A stretch of 64,000 nucleotides of DNA from Aphrocallistes beatrix (Eukaryota > Porifera > Hexactinellida > Sceptrulophora > Aphrocallistidae). The notes under the pieces are model-generated. The model saw only the letters and a list, made by a program, of their open reading frames with translations, ran no database searches and had not been told where the DNA came from. Every line of letters starts with the position of its first letter. Within the stretch, counting starts at the first letter, position 1. Both the position numbers and the translations under genes were made by a program. Below are positions 14,214 through 28,000 of this stretch, in pieces. Where the stretch lies: positions 124,001 to 188,000 of the forward strand of contig OY725502.1 of NCBI GenBank assembly GCA_963281255.1, in the 5' to 3' direction.

Positions 14214-15208
14214 CCTATAATATTTTGCTTCCCATCATAACGGATATTTATGGAATACCATTAGTACGAAAATTTGAACAAAAGTGTAAATTGTTAATCG
14301 GCAGACGAAGTTATTATAAGACTTTTGATCCGACATTTTGTGACACATTTAGACACCTTATGTAACCCAAAATCCGTGAGTGCCAACCCTATCATTTTTT
14401 TGATGCATAAGGTGCATAAGACAATTTAACACCTTCTGTAGTTGTATACTTTTTCTATGACGACCGTTTTTTACAATCTTGATTCTCAAATTAATTATTA
14501 TTTTCACATTTTGTAATTCATACAGATTTTTATTGTCCTGGATTTAACACTTGTTAGCAAAAGCTATTGTTAGATTTGAGAGTGTGAGATAGCTTAAATT
14601 TCAGATTTAATGATCTGTTTTCATTTTAAAGAGGATACAATTAAAATAAAGTTTGAATGAATTTTCAAAGTGCTGTCATTAGCCCAAATGGGTCTTCTAT
14701 GTTCGAATGGATTGAGTGGCATTTTGGAAAATATATTTATAAGAGCTGAGGTATAAACACATTTTCTGTAGAGAATAGTAGAAAAAAATTAAAAAAGAAT
14801 TACTAGTCTCAATATTAAATCTTTAATTTTTCTAATTTTGTTTGATTTTGCGCTAAATTTCATTATATAACCTATCATTTTCAAAAAGATTTCGAAAAGT
14901 ATTTTAAGGAGGGCATAGAGAAGCGAGCTCCTTTTTAATTAGGAGCAGGAGCTCGCTCCTAATTTTGGGGAGCGCTTATAGCTCTGAATTCCTGTAGCTA
15001 ATTCATATGCGGAATACGCAATACTAATGCCTGACAATTCAAGTTGTAGATACCTTATTTCCCATCCAGAAAATTAGTCCTGATCGATTCATTCAAATAA
15101 AATAACCAATACTCGGTTTTATAGTAGCATTTAGCAATTGATTGATTGTAGCTGAGATTCCTATTCCACTCTGACAATTCAGATTATTTCATAGAATTAT
15201 TCTTATAG

Positions 15209-18200
15209 AATTTCAATGGAAGGATTAGTGACGGAAGAAGATGAAAGATCTTGTGAAGATCTGATGGATATGATGACTAGAGGAGATTTTGACTCAATCT
15301 CTATTGAGGATACTAATCGGGTGCTATTTCATATTGTGGAGACTTTTGGTAACTCTTCTGACACAACCTCGAAGTTAGAAGATATATATGCAGCTGCAAA
15401 AAGGGATGAAAGTGCTAAGAGCAATTTTCAAGAAGGAAAATCTATTCCGAATAAAGATGGAGTAATCCCAGGATTTATTGTTTACGAAAAAGATTCTATT
15501 CAGGTAAATATGACTTAACTATTTGAATACATACATGTAGTATTTTAATGAGCTGGTTCTTCAACTAAACACAGGAGCTACCGTTTTAATCATGCCACTT
15601 CAGGCCTGAATATTTTCCCAATTACCTGATATAATTTAGCGCTGTGCAGCTGCCAAACACTTCGTATCCACGAGAGTAGAACTCCAGCACCTGTGCCTAT
15701 AGCCACCCATTTCAGATAAATACAAACAAAACAATTATGTAATTGTGGGATTTCGCTCCTCATAATTAAGTAAGAAAAATTATTACACTTTTATGCGGTC
15801 GTTAAGTTCAAACTTATCCTATTCTTAAGGTTTATAAATGAGAATAGTCAGATAATTGATTGGTCGTCATGAGTCAATCGTTGTTCCATGCTACATCCTC
15901 ACCGAGTAAATAGTCAGTGAAAACCAAATATTTCTAAAGCATTTGATCCAGCTGGATCATAGTTTGGACCCGAATATCTCTCTTAATTTTTGTTTTTATT
16001 TAAGGATGTTGACGACAGGGAGATTATTAACCAGAACCATCGTGTTTAAGAACTGAAATTTTAAGAATTGTGATTCAACATTTGAATATTTTTACAGATT
16101 CTACTCGATGGGATTGACTTGAAAGATGAGCGTTATAATACACTTTCGGGATCAGCACTCCACTTTGCTTTGGAGACCAAGAATGACTCTCTTGCAGAAT
16201 ACTTGATAGAACAAGGTTATCCTCTATACAAAGAAAACTCTGATGGACTGACTCCACTCGACATAGTCTGCAAATGCAATCTAAATCTGAAAATATTATT
16301 GAAAGCAAAGATTGATATAAACCATGTGAACTCAAAAGGATTTGAATCTCTCCATTACGCACTTAAATATCAAAATATAGAAATTGCAGAAAAGTTGATT
16401 GAATCAAAAAGTTACAGACATAAGACATGCTCCGGACTTTTAGAAGCTATAGAAACTGGAAACTTTGAGCTGATCAAGTGAGTTCATATCTGGACTACTA
16501 AATCCTTAAAACATTGATTGTACGCACGAATATTTACATAATTTTAGTGATATTAGTGCTGTTAACCTTTTTTTGATTGACCGAAAATGGTATCCCGATC
16601 CAAAATTAGTTCTTGCGAAACATTTATTTCTCTTGGATAAAGCATGCGAGGTGATAACAATCACTCTAGATTCTAGAAGGCTCTATAAGCTATACAGTTG
16701 AAACCAGGGTTTTTTTTGTGGCTGTATAATTCCATGAGTGAAGACGTTTCAATATCTCCTATATAGGCTTAGTTTTCCTGTAAAACCCCGATCATATGAA
16801 CTCCCATACCAAATAAATACCATTTCGTACCACTACCGTATAAGGTTCGGATAATCGGAGTTGTTGTGAGTTGTAGTATCATTCACATTTATATTGCCTG
16901 CAATCTTCTGAGTAGCTTTTATTCTACCAACAATACTGATGCCTGAATATTCAAGTTCTTGAAATATTTGTGTTTAAGTGCATCTATTCCTCTATTGTCA
17001 AAGACTAAGAATCAATAATTCAGTGATTTCTGCTTTCTTTTAGCTACGTAAAATATATGATTTATTGGGCTTTCCCGTCCAAAAAATAGTACTACTCTAT
17101 TTATTTAGATATAAACGACCAAAAATAGGCTTTTCAACTAGCAAAATACATTAAATGATTCTAGCTGATACTGCTATTCCACTCTAACAGTTCAGATTGG
17201 TTGAATATAATTATTTTTTTAGTTTTGCTCAGATAGCAGGAATGACTTATGACAAATGTCACTTGGAAATGATGGAAAAAGGGGAATTTGATAATATCTC
17301 TATTGAGGACATTAATTTGGCGCTACTTCATTTTGTTAGCCCATCTTATTCCATTTCAACCTCGAAATTGAAAAAAGAAATATTTGATGCAGCTGCAGAG
17401 AAAGGAGAAAGCGCTAGAAGAAAATTACAAGAAGGAAAATCCATTCAAACGAGAATAGTTGGAGTAATCCCAGGATTTATTGTTAAAGATAAAAGGGCTA
17501 TTGAGGTTAATATTTACTATATAATTGCAGATACATAAGTGTATTTCGCACTTTCCTACGTTAGACATGTCATTTTTAAGAACAAAGTTTCAGTGCTAGG
17601 CTATTTGACCTCTGCTTCTTTGTTTGCTGCATGTCCGTTGTCTAAACGTTGCTCCTCAAACTAGTAGTCTGAATGATAATTTTCACTTACACTGTCACCT
17701 TGCCACTTTCCACTTGCAATTACCATTATATAAATAAGAGCAAGTGGATCAGATGGCACAAACGATATAAATTTACTTTGAAGCATAATTGATCAATAGA
17801 AAACTTCTAAACAGAGTAATTCTAGTGTGTAGATATCAAATTTGTTATATTATTATATTTAAGACAAATTTAGTGATTTCGGAGGCCCTTTAAGGGCACT
17901 TCTAAGTGTTTTTATTATAGTTTTATTAGCATAAAACTGAGATGTGATAAAATAAAGCAACCAATTGCCCATCAAATGCAGTCAAATTTAAATGTGCTTA
18001 AAACATATCAGAATTTCGATAAAATTGATGTTAAATCTGTGAAAACAGATGTACTGTTCACCTTGTAGTTTAACAATTGATATCTAAAAAATTAGAATCA
18101 ACATTTGAATATTTTTACAGATTCTACTCGATGGGATTGACTTGAAAAGTGAGTGTTATAATACACATTCGGGATCAGCACTCCACTTTGCTTTGGAGAC

Positions 18201-20903
18201 CAAGAACGACTCTCTTGCAGAATACTTGATAGAACAAGGTTATCCTCTATACAAAGAAAACTCTGATGGACTGACTCCACTTGACACAGTCTGCAAATGC
18301 AATCTAAATCTGACAATTTTATTGAAAGCAAATATTGACATACACCATGTGAACTCAAAAGGATTTGAATCTCTCCATTTCGCAATTAAAAATCAAAATC
18401 TAGAAACCGCAAAAAAGTTGATTAAAATAGGAGGAGACAGATATGTAAAAGACTATGGATTTGTAGAAGCTGTAGAGACTGGCAACCTTGAGATGATCAA
18501 GTGAGTTCATAACTATTTACATACTAGATTCTTACTGCGTTGATAAAAGATCATTAAATCCTAAATGCATTGATTTTACGCACATATACGTATTTACATA
18601 ATTTAGTGGTTGTAGTGCTGTATATGAAATTGAGATTTAAGGTATACCGAGTATGTCTGTTTTTCTTTTGAACACTACAAAAGTCTCTTAAATACTAAAA
18701 ATAGAGTAAATATGAAGATTAAAATTTTTTATTCTTTAGGCGTTATCTACAAAGTCCTGAGCCCCATTCGATTGAGAGAATCACGGATTACTTAATGGAG
18801 TTGTCTGTATTTTATGGGAATACTACTATCATGGAATTGTTAATCGAAAAGGGATTTCAAATTGAGCACTCATCTCTATTGAAAATAGCAATAGTCAACA
18901 AACAGTTATCTTTGTTATTGCTGCTCTTGGATAATAAAAAAGAAATCGACATAGATCTCAAATCTCTCTACTCATTCAATGTACTTTCAGATAAAGATGC
19001 TCTCATCACCCTACCTTCTCTTTTAAAAAATTGTGGATCCTTAGAATCGAATATGATTAGTGAATTCATCGAAGAACTGATGAATAGAAACTACTATCGA
19101 TGTATGAAAGTATTCCTCAAATATCTATCAGAAAATAAAGATGACATCTCCAAAAGACTCCTAAGCGATAGTGACTTACTTCTTAAGCATGCTAATATGA
19201 TTAAAAGCGAGGATACTTTTATTGTTGTCATAGACTTCATTAAAATAGAGGATATAAAAGATTATAAGAAACACCAAATCTACCATGTCCTACTGGATCA
19301 TAAGAAATATAAATGTTTGAAGAAGTTGTTCGATAAAATGATGTCAAAAAAATCAGAGTCCTTCTATATGGATGTGGCATTTCTAAACTCAATTAAAAAT
19401 ACAGACATGTTGAATCAAAGCAGTCATGTTGATCCAAAGAGTGATGATTATTCTATATCACCTACTCTACTACACAAATTGAATAACTGTAAAGATTCTA
19501 AAGTAAGGTTCCATCCGGTAATTAATGTAGCGGTTGAAAAGAAATTATCTAAATACAGATGGTGGTACACTCTGACATTCGTGCTGTACTGCATATTCCT
19601 ATCATCTCTGTACTTTGCCTTGTTCAATGCATCTTACCAGTGTGACGATGCGTTGTTCAGTTACACTGGTAGCATGGGAGCTTTGCGTGCTGTCTGTGAA
19701 GTCGTCGTTCTAATATATGGCATTTTATTCTCAATAGATGAGAGTATTGAGTTTGCAATCATATTTATCCGATTCAGCATTAAAAAATTTGATACTAAAA
19801 ACCTCTTCAAGGTATTACTAAAGAAAAATAATGGAAGACATAAAAATTTGAGGACTTTTTTCAAACATCTAATTCCATTAATCAAAATGTACTTCGGAAT
19901 ATTTAACATGATTGATATTCTCGGTCTGATATTTATATTTCTCCTCATCATTTTTCGAATTTCTAGCAGTCCCTTTCAGTGGACTTTGGCTTCTTTCACA
20001 ATCATTTTTTTCACTCTCAGACTATTCAAATACACTCGTAACATTCCATCTCTTGGAGCATATGTGAAAACTATCTTTCAAATATTCAAGCATGACATCA
20101 TACAATTTTCTGTAATCGTCCTCATCATAATCCTAGCTTACTTTGGAGGAATCCATCTCGCTGCAAGACAGACGTACATATCTCCAGATTCCACTATAGT
20201 TCCACCTGATAACTGTTCTAACAACTCATTCACTGGTCTCTTCTGGTTCGATCAGGAGCGAACCAGTTCGTATGATCTGAGGAGACTACTGCTATCTGGA
20301 ATCATCTTCCTACTGGACGGGGGACCTGGAAACGAAGAGACTGAACTTCTAGATTCCAACTTCTTATTCTCTTTCTTGTATCTAGGATTTGCATTCACAA
20401 TAATTGTTGTTATGTCTAACATCTTGATCGCACAGCTCTCACAGACATACGCGGAAGTAACGAAGAATTCATTTCTCCCTTTCAAGTTTGATCTGGTTGT
20501 ATCAGTAGAATACGACTCTAATCTTGCTTTCTTTTTCGGGAAATTTCTTAAGGAGACTGGAAAGGCAGCTATACTTGTTAATCCAGACGATTGGAAAGAA
20601 TATTGCGAAATTGATATCCAAACTGGAATAATTGAGAAACTTGAAGATAATTCTATTGTCTTAAATCATTGTATGGAAAAAACTCAGAGAGACACTAAAG
20701 TAACTTTAGAATCTCAAACGAAAAATCTTTCAAATGAGCTTAGTTTTGTGAAGCAGGATGTAAAGAAGGAGATTGGTGATGTTAAACAGAGTATTTGTGA
20801 TGTAAAGTTGGATTTAGAGAAGAGAATGGAGCATATTGAAGGGATGATAATGGAGGTTTTAAGTCTTTTGAAGCAATCTTCTCCTACTGTTGCAACCCTA
20901 TAG
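15209..20903 (+). CDS. Ankyrin-repeat TRP-like cation channel, gene 1 (1164 aa, intact)
   Basis: Coding exons are 15209-15503 (1a, ATG at 15216), 16098-16477 (2a), 17223-17505 (1b), 18121-18500 (2b) and 18740-20903 (3). Phases 0, 2, 0, 2 join without a break to 3495 bases. Exons 1a and 1b encode related helical units (residues 1-96 and 223-317) ending in KDGVIPGFIV or similar. 2a and 2b encode ankyrin repeats (SALHFALETKNDSLAEYLIE, GLTPLD). Exon 3 has more ankyrin-like repeats, then six membrane segments between about 717 and 1010. A pore loop (SGIIFLLDGGPGNEE) lies before S6, and S6 ends in the TRP-like SNILIAQLSQTYAEV. A coiled coil near 1110-1157 could drive assembly. It is likely a plasma-membrane or vesicle sensory cation channel, TRPA-like in layout. 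Ion and stimulus cannot be read from sequence. Exon 2a could also join exon 3 directly in phase. Confidence 0.8.
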
Positions 20904-22098
20904 GTTTATTTGCTTTAGAAGTATGTTAGCTATAAATATTTGGCAATGTCTGTTACATTTTTCTAATATAATTCTCCCTAATATATCAAATTAGTTCGTC
21001 CCTATGTCATTTTGTTAAAAAATTTCTGTGCTACTTCAGATTTACTATTGATAGAACTTCGCGAGCACTGTGGCACTAGCCTAGCGATGTAATGCTTGAT
21101 TAGATCAAGTAATACTTTAGGATCCTAACATTACTTAAATGCCTAACCATGGAACAGTGGATCCATTGAACCAATAATACATAGGGAAATATAAAAATGT
21201 CAGTCGACAGACTAATAGTGCAACTCCATTAATTGAGTCGTATACATCTTTAATTGAGTTTTGAACATTTTCTTTCATTTCAGCCAATCAAATTTCAAGT
21301 TTACTCGTAGAGTGTGATTATTTATGTGCATTGAGTTAGGTATAATCCATATTAACCATTATCTTGAATTTAACTGGAAAATTAAAACCCTGCAATGTTA
21401 TTGGCCGACACATTTCCATTTCAGTCAATCAGATTTCAAGTTTAAAAATATTTAATTTAAAATATTAGTTAGCACAAAACCTGCTGGGATTCATTGACTC
21501 AAACAAGGGCAAGCACATCTCAAAATCACCGATCCGGTTGGTCCGGTTTCAACTTGACCACTTTTGATCAATTTAGCCTCAAAAAGGACCATTTTGTAAG
21601 ATCGGACAGGTTTCAACCTGACCACCTTTTAGTCTCAACCGGACCACTTCACACCTGGTGACTACAACCTTGCCTCATACACACGGACGGACGTAGAACT
21701 CCTGCCATACCATATAAGGACATCTTCCTACAGGAGTAGCACTAAAGGTAGAACCTACAGAACAGCACCCTTATCAGAGATGATGGTATGGCATTGTCAA
21801 CCTCCATTATTCTGGTTTAGCCTATGTATCTTCAGTTTACAGACCATGGATAAACAAATTAAGTAATGTTAGGTCGTAAGGTGCCTGTAAATTACTTGAT
21901 CTAATCAGGCATCTCATGCAGACAGAGAATGCTCGCTAGCTCTATCAATAGTAAATCTGAAGTACACAGAAATATTTACAAATAATAACATAGAACAACA
22001 GTAGTTGGGTATATAAGAGGAATATATGAACAAAATGCAACAGACATTACCAAATACTCATGTTATGTATGACTAACATACTAGTACAACAAATAAAC
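20904..22098. other. Tail-to-tail spacer between channel genes 1 and 2
   Basis: The outer parts (20904-21140 and 21860-22098) are mirrored 3' flanks of the two genes. The centre holds a copy of a dispersed repeat starting atgtcagtcgacaga (21196, also 3298 and 26034) followed by caatcaaatttcaagttta. Unique sequence with an inverted accatgg/ccatggt makes up the rest. No coding region is seen. Confidence 0.5.
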
Positions 22099-25000
22099 CT
22101 ATAGAGTAGCAGCAGTAGGAGAAGATTGCTTCAACAGACTTAAAACCTCTTTCATCATCCCTTCCATATGCTCCATTCTCTTCTCCAAATCCAATTTCAC
22201 TTCACCAATACTCTCCTTCACACCTCCAATTTCCTTTCTTACATCCTGCTTAACACCACAAATCTCCTCTTTGACACTAGGAATATCATTTGAAAAAGGG
22301 TCATTTTGAAATTCTAAAACCATTTTAGTATCTTTCTGGTTTTTTTCGTTAAGATCGTTCAAGATATTATATTTATCTTTAAGTTTCTCAAGTATTTCTG
22401 CTTGGAGATCAACTTCAAAAAAATCCTTCCAATCTTCTGGATTGAATCGTAGTTCACTCCGACTATACTTTCGCAGATACTTTCCAAAAAAGAAAGCAAG
22501 ATTAGAATCGAATTCCACAGATACAACCAAATCAAACTTGAAAGGGAGAAATGCATTCTTCGTGACTTCCGCGTATGTCTGTGAGAGCTGTGCGATCAAG
22601 ATGTTAGACATAACAACAATTAGTGTGAATGCAAATCCAAGATACAACAAAGAGAATAAGAAGTTGGAATCTAGGAGACCGATCTCTTCGTTTCCAGGTC
22701 CCCCGTCCAGTAGGAAGATGATTCCAGACAGCAGTGGTCTCCTCAGATCATACGAAGTGGTTCGTTCCTGATCGAACCAGAAGAGACCAGTGAATGAGTT
22801 GTTGGAACAGTTGTCAGGTGGAACTATGGTTGTGGAATCTGGAGATACGTACGTCTGTCTCGCAGCGAGATGGATTCCTCCAAAGTAAGCTAGGATTATG
22901 ATGAGGACGATTACAGAAAATTGTGTGATGTCATGCTTGAATATTTGAAAGATACTTTTCACATATGCTCCAAGAGATGGAATGATGCGAGTGTATTTGA
23001 AAAGTCTGAGAGTGAACAAAATAATTGTGAGAGAAGCCAAAGTCCACTGAAAGGGACTGCTAGAAAGTCGGAAAATGATGAGGAAAAATAGAAATACCAG
23101 ACCGAGAATATCAATCGTGTTAAATATTCCAAAGTATGCTCTTATTAATGGAATTAAGTGTTTGAGAAAAGTAACCCAATTAGAAAATCCATCATAATCT
23201 ATCTTCAGTAATGCATTGAAGATGTTTCTAGTATTAAATTCCTTACTGCTAAACCTCATCATAAGAATTACAAACTCTATGCACTCATCTACTGAGAATA
23301 TAACTCCATAGATTAGAACGACTACTTCACAGACAGCACGTAAAGCTCCAAAGCTACCAGTGTAACTGAACAACGCATCATCACACTGGTAAGACGCATT
23401 GAACAAGGCAAAGTACAGAGATGATAGGAATATGCAGTACAGCACGAATGTCAGAATGTACCACCATCTGTATATAGTCAGTTTACTTTCAACCACTGCA
23501 TTAACCACTGGATGGAACTTTACTTTAGAATCTTCACAGTTATTCAATTTATGTAGGAGAGTAGGTAATATAGAATCATCTTGTTCCCTTGAATTCCCAT
23601 GATTCCTCATCTTTTCAATTGAGTTTAGAAAACTCACGTCAATTTTGATGAACTTTGAATTTCCTTCCTTATCTTGGAACACAGGTTTGTCGAACAACTT
23701 CTTCAAACATTTGTATTTCTTCTCTTTCAGTAGGATGTGGTAGATTTGGTGTCCAATATTTATAGTATCCATGTCAATGAATTCTATAAGAAACATAAAA
23801 CTCTCCTCGCTACTTAGACCTGCAAGCTCAAGTAAGTTACTGCCTGGATCTCTTCTCGATTTAGAGAGTAGTGCTGTAGTGATATTATATTCATTTTCTG
23901 ATAGATACTTGAGGAATACTTTTATACATCGATGATGGTTTCTATCTATCAGTTCTTCAATGAATTCGATCAATATGTTCGATTCTAAGGATCCACAAAA
24001 TTTTAAAAGAGAAGGGAGGGTGATGAGAGCTTCTTTATCTGAAAGTTCATCGAATAGGAACAGCGATTTGAGGTCAACAATGTCGATTTCATTTTTATTA
24101 TGGAAGAGCAGCAATAACGAGGATAACTGTTTTCTGGATATTGCTATTTTCAATAGAGATGAGTCTTTGATTTGAAATCCCTTTTCGATTAGCAATTCCA
24201 TGATAGTAGTATTCCCATAGAATACAGACAACTCCATTAAGTAATCTGTGATTCTCTCAATCGAATGGGGCTCAGGGTTTTGGAAATAATAACTAAAGAA
24301 TAAAAATGTAAATCTTGAAATTTACCAAGGTTGAAACCACTTCAACCAAATACCAATTTAACCGAATAATGGTCAAACCGAATAATTTGGTCAACCGAAT
24401 AATGGTCAAACCGAATAATTTGGTCAACCGAAGAATTTGCATGCTTTCCCAACACAATCACATGTTCTTACATGGGTGGTCCGAACACAAATAAATATAA
24501 TAGGCCAACTTATATTTGATTATATTTTTGGATAAATGTTTAAATATTGAATTATAAACATTTATACAAAAATATATTTTGTAAGACTTTTCCGCCGATA
24601 TTTTGAAGTACAATTCCATCATAATTAGAATCAGGTTATGCGTTTTTGCAGCATTAAAGAAACTAAAGAGCATTACGAATATACTCGTATATCTTAAATC
24701 TCAATTTAATATAGGAACAGCACTAAAACCATTAAATTATGTAAATACATATACCTTTAGTGATCTAGTCATGAACTCACTTGATCATCTCAAGGTTGCC
24801 AGTTTCTACAGCTTCTACAAATCCATAGTCTTTTCCACATCTGTCTCCTCCTATTTTAATCAACTTTTTTGCGATTTCTATATTTTGATATTTGAGTGCG
24901 TAATGGAGAGATTCAAATCCTTTTGAGTTCACATGTTCTATGTCAATATTTGCTTTCAATAAAATTGTCAGATTTAGATTGCATTTGCAGACTATGTCGA

Positions 25001-28000
25001 GTGGAGTCAGTCCATCAGAGTTTTCTTTGTATAGAGGATAACCTTGTTCTATCAAGTATTCTGCAAGAGAGTCATTCTTGGTCTCCAAAGCAAAGTGGAG
25101 TGCTGATCCCGAAACTGTATTATAACGCTCATCTTTCAAGTCAATCCCATCGAGTAGAATCTGTAAAAATATTCAAATGTTGAGTGTTTAATCTTAAATC
25201 TCAATTGTTAAAATACAAGCTGACCTATAAGTTCTGTTACAAGCTTTAAGGATACAAAATTCCTAAAACTTGAACAATCTTGGTCATTGTGGACTTAGAG
25301 ATCTTAATTCGAATATTTCCAATGATTTTGAGAAATTATTCGAGTTCTGGAACTTTTGGAAAATTGGAAGATCTGGAATCGCTTTTTGTATGGTAAGTTT
25401 TATAAAGAAAAATGTGTCTTGGGACGTATTTGTCTCATGATATGACCAATTTCCTCAAATTTAGATCAAATAAATGCAATTTTTTCACTTTCGTTTATTG
25501 GTTTCTAGCATTCGTAATTTTTGAGATGTAGTCCTCTAAGTTCAAATAACATTTCCCTAGCAACACAAGAATGTGTGAAATACATTTATATCTGCAGTTA
25601 GATAATATATATTTACCTCCATAGACCATTTATTCTCAGTAATAAATCCTGGGATTATTCCACCTATTTTTGTTTGGATGGATTTTCCTTCTTGGAATTT
25701 CCTTTTACTTCTTTCGCCTCTTTTTGTAGCTGCATCGATTATTGATTTTAATTTCGAAGTTTCAAGAAGCCAAGAATTGCAAAAACGAAATAGCCCCCAA
25801 CTAATATCCTCGACACTAATAGAGTCGAAATCTGCTCTAGTCATCTTCTCTACCAGGTTTTTGTAATATCTATAATCCTTTTTCGTTATTTCTAGTTGTC
25901 TAACATAGCTATAAGAATAATTATATATAATAATCTGAATTATCAATAGAAGAGCATCATCAGCTATAATCAATCAATGGTAATATGCTACTAGAAAAAA
26001 ATGCCGTTTGTTTATATTTGAATGGATCGGAAAATGTCAGTCGACAGACTGATAGTGCAACTCCATTAAGTAACTTGTCTCGTAGGCTTGTATTATAGAA
26101 TGTATTATAGAACAACGCTTGTATTATAGAATGTATTATAGAACAACGCTTGTATTATAGAATGTTTACATAATATACATCCAGTTTTCTCCATTTCACC
26201 TAATCATATTTCAAGTTTAGAGAGTCATTGTAATTCTTTATGTGCATTGAATTAGTCAATAAAATGAAAGCCAACTGTAATGTTAAATCCATGGGTTCTG
26301 ATTGGCTATACATTTTTACACCTTTTGTAGAAATGTGTTAAAATTTTCCAGAATTTGGATCTAGGTTAAGATTTCCAACATATAAAAGATATATGGTATA
26401 GATTTGGTGCAATTTGGTCCAATAGAATTTCCAGGAGCGAGCAGACGTACCTCACCGATCATGACATAAGGCATCTCCTATACTAGGAGCTGCACTAAAA
26501 ACCAGCAACACCAAAAGCACAAATTTTGTAAATATTCGCTCACACAATCAGTGTTTCAAGGATTTAGTGATCTAATTATGAACTCACTGCATCATCTTCT
26601 TAAGATTGCCAGCTTCTATTGCTTCGAAAAGTTTATAGTGATTCTCATTTCTGTCGCCTCTTAATTTAATCAACTCCTTTGCGATTTCTATATTTTGATA
26701 TTTGAGTGCGTAATGGAGAGATTCAAATCCTTTTGAGTTCACATGTTTTATCTCAAACTTTGCTTCCAATAATATTTTCAGATTTAGATTGTATTTGCAG
26801 ACTATGTCGAGTGGAGTCAGTCCATCAGAGTTTTCTTTGAATAGAGGATAACCTTGTTCTATCAAGTATTCTGCAAGAGAGTCGTTCTTGGTCTCCAAAG
26901 CAAAGTGGAGTGCTGATCCCGAAACTGTATTATAACGCTCATCTTTCAAGTCAATCCCATCAAGTAGAATCTGTAAAAATATTTAAATGTTAAGAGAACA
27001 TGCGTGCTTCGCTTGCTTGCGCTGCGTTAATTTTTATTAATATTTTTATATGTGTTACTACTATCCAGCTGGCGGACAGTTAGTATCCGCCAGCTGTGCA
27101 GCGCAAGCAAGCGAAGCGCGCTTGTCTCGAATAAGTTCGTGGGACAATCCGATCCTATTGGGAGTGAAGCAACTTTAAGATTTATCCCCGATCAGCCCTG
27201 TCCTGATTGAAAGAGATATTATTGCAATTTGTAATACATAAAGAGAATTGATGAAATGATTACCAGAGTGGTTCCACTACAATATGAGATTACATAAGTG
27301 AGAAATGAAAATGTAATCAACTTTTGAAATACATTCTCCTTTTTTTGTTTGCTATCATTCAACAGTGATATCACCATAACATAATAATTCATAAGTTTGT
27401 CTTCTGCAATTAATCTAAGTTTATACTAATTATATAAATCCCTGTTTGTAGTATTAATCATGTATTTGTCATAGAGATACGACAATAGCGAGAAAGTTCA
27501 GACCCTCGCAGGTACAGCATACATAAGTTCATCTCTGCTGATATGGTGCACTTTCATGAAATTGCTTCTATTCCAATGAATTTATCCAAAACATCTATCG
27601 ATTCCATAATCACAATATCAACCAGCTTATGGGCATGCCTAATTTACGGGACGGGACGGCATCCCGTTCCGTAAATTAGGCATCTTAACTCGTCCCGTTC
27701 CGTGAATTAGGCACCTTTCTGTCCCGTCCCGTAAATTAGGTACCTAGATTTATGGGACTGTCCTGTCCCATAAATTAAGCATACCCCCAGCTATATAACA
27801 GGTTATGTGAGTTCATTTTGTTTCTAAACATTTATTAATTTTTTCTATCTTGTTCATGGATTTTCTATTTAATCTCCCGAATTGTGAAAGATCATCATAT
27901 ATTTAAATCTTTCAAAAAGTCCAAAATGGAATGGATCAGTTGGATTACGATCATATCTCAGAGAATTGATATATCGGGATAGTAAAAATACATTCTTTCT

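Noticed and set aside
15209-16477. Exons 1a-2a as a separate short ankyrin gene
   Set aside because: Exon 2a ends with a good donor and no in-frame stop before it; phases fit exon 1b in all three paralogues, so one gene per locus is preferred, though a short isoform is possible.
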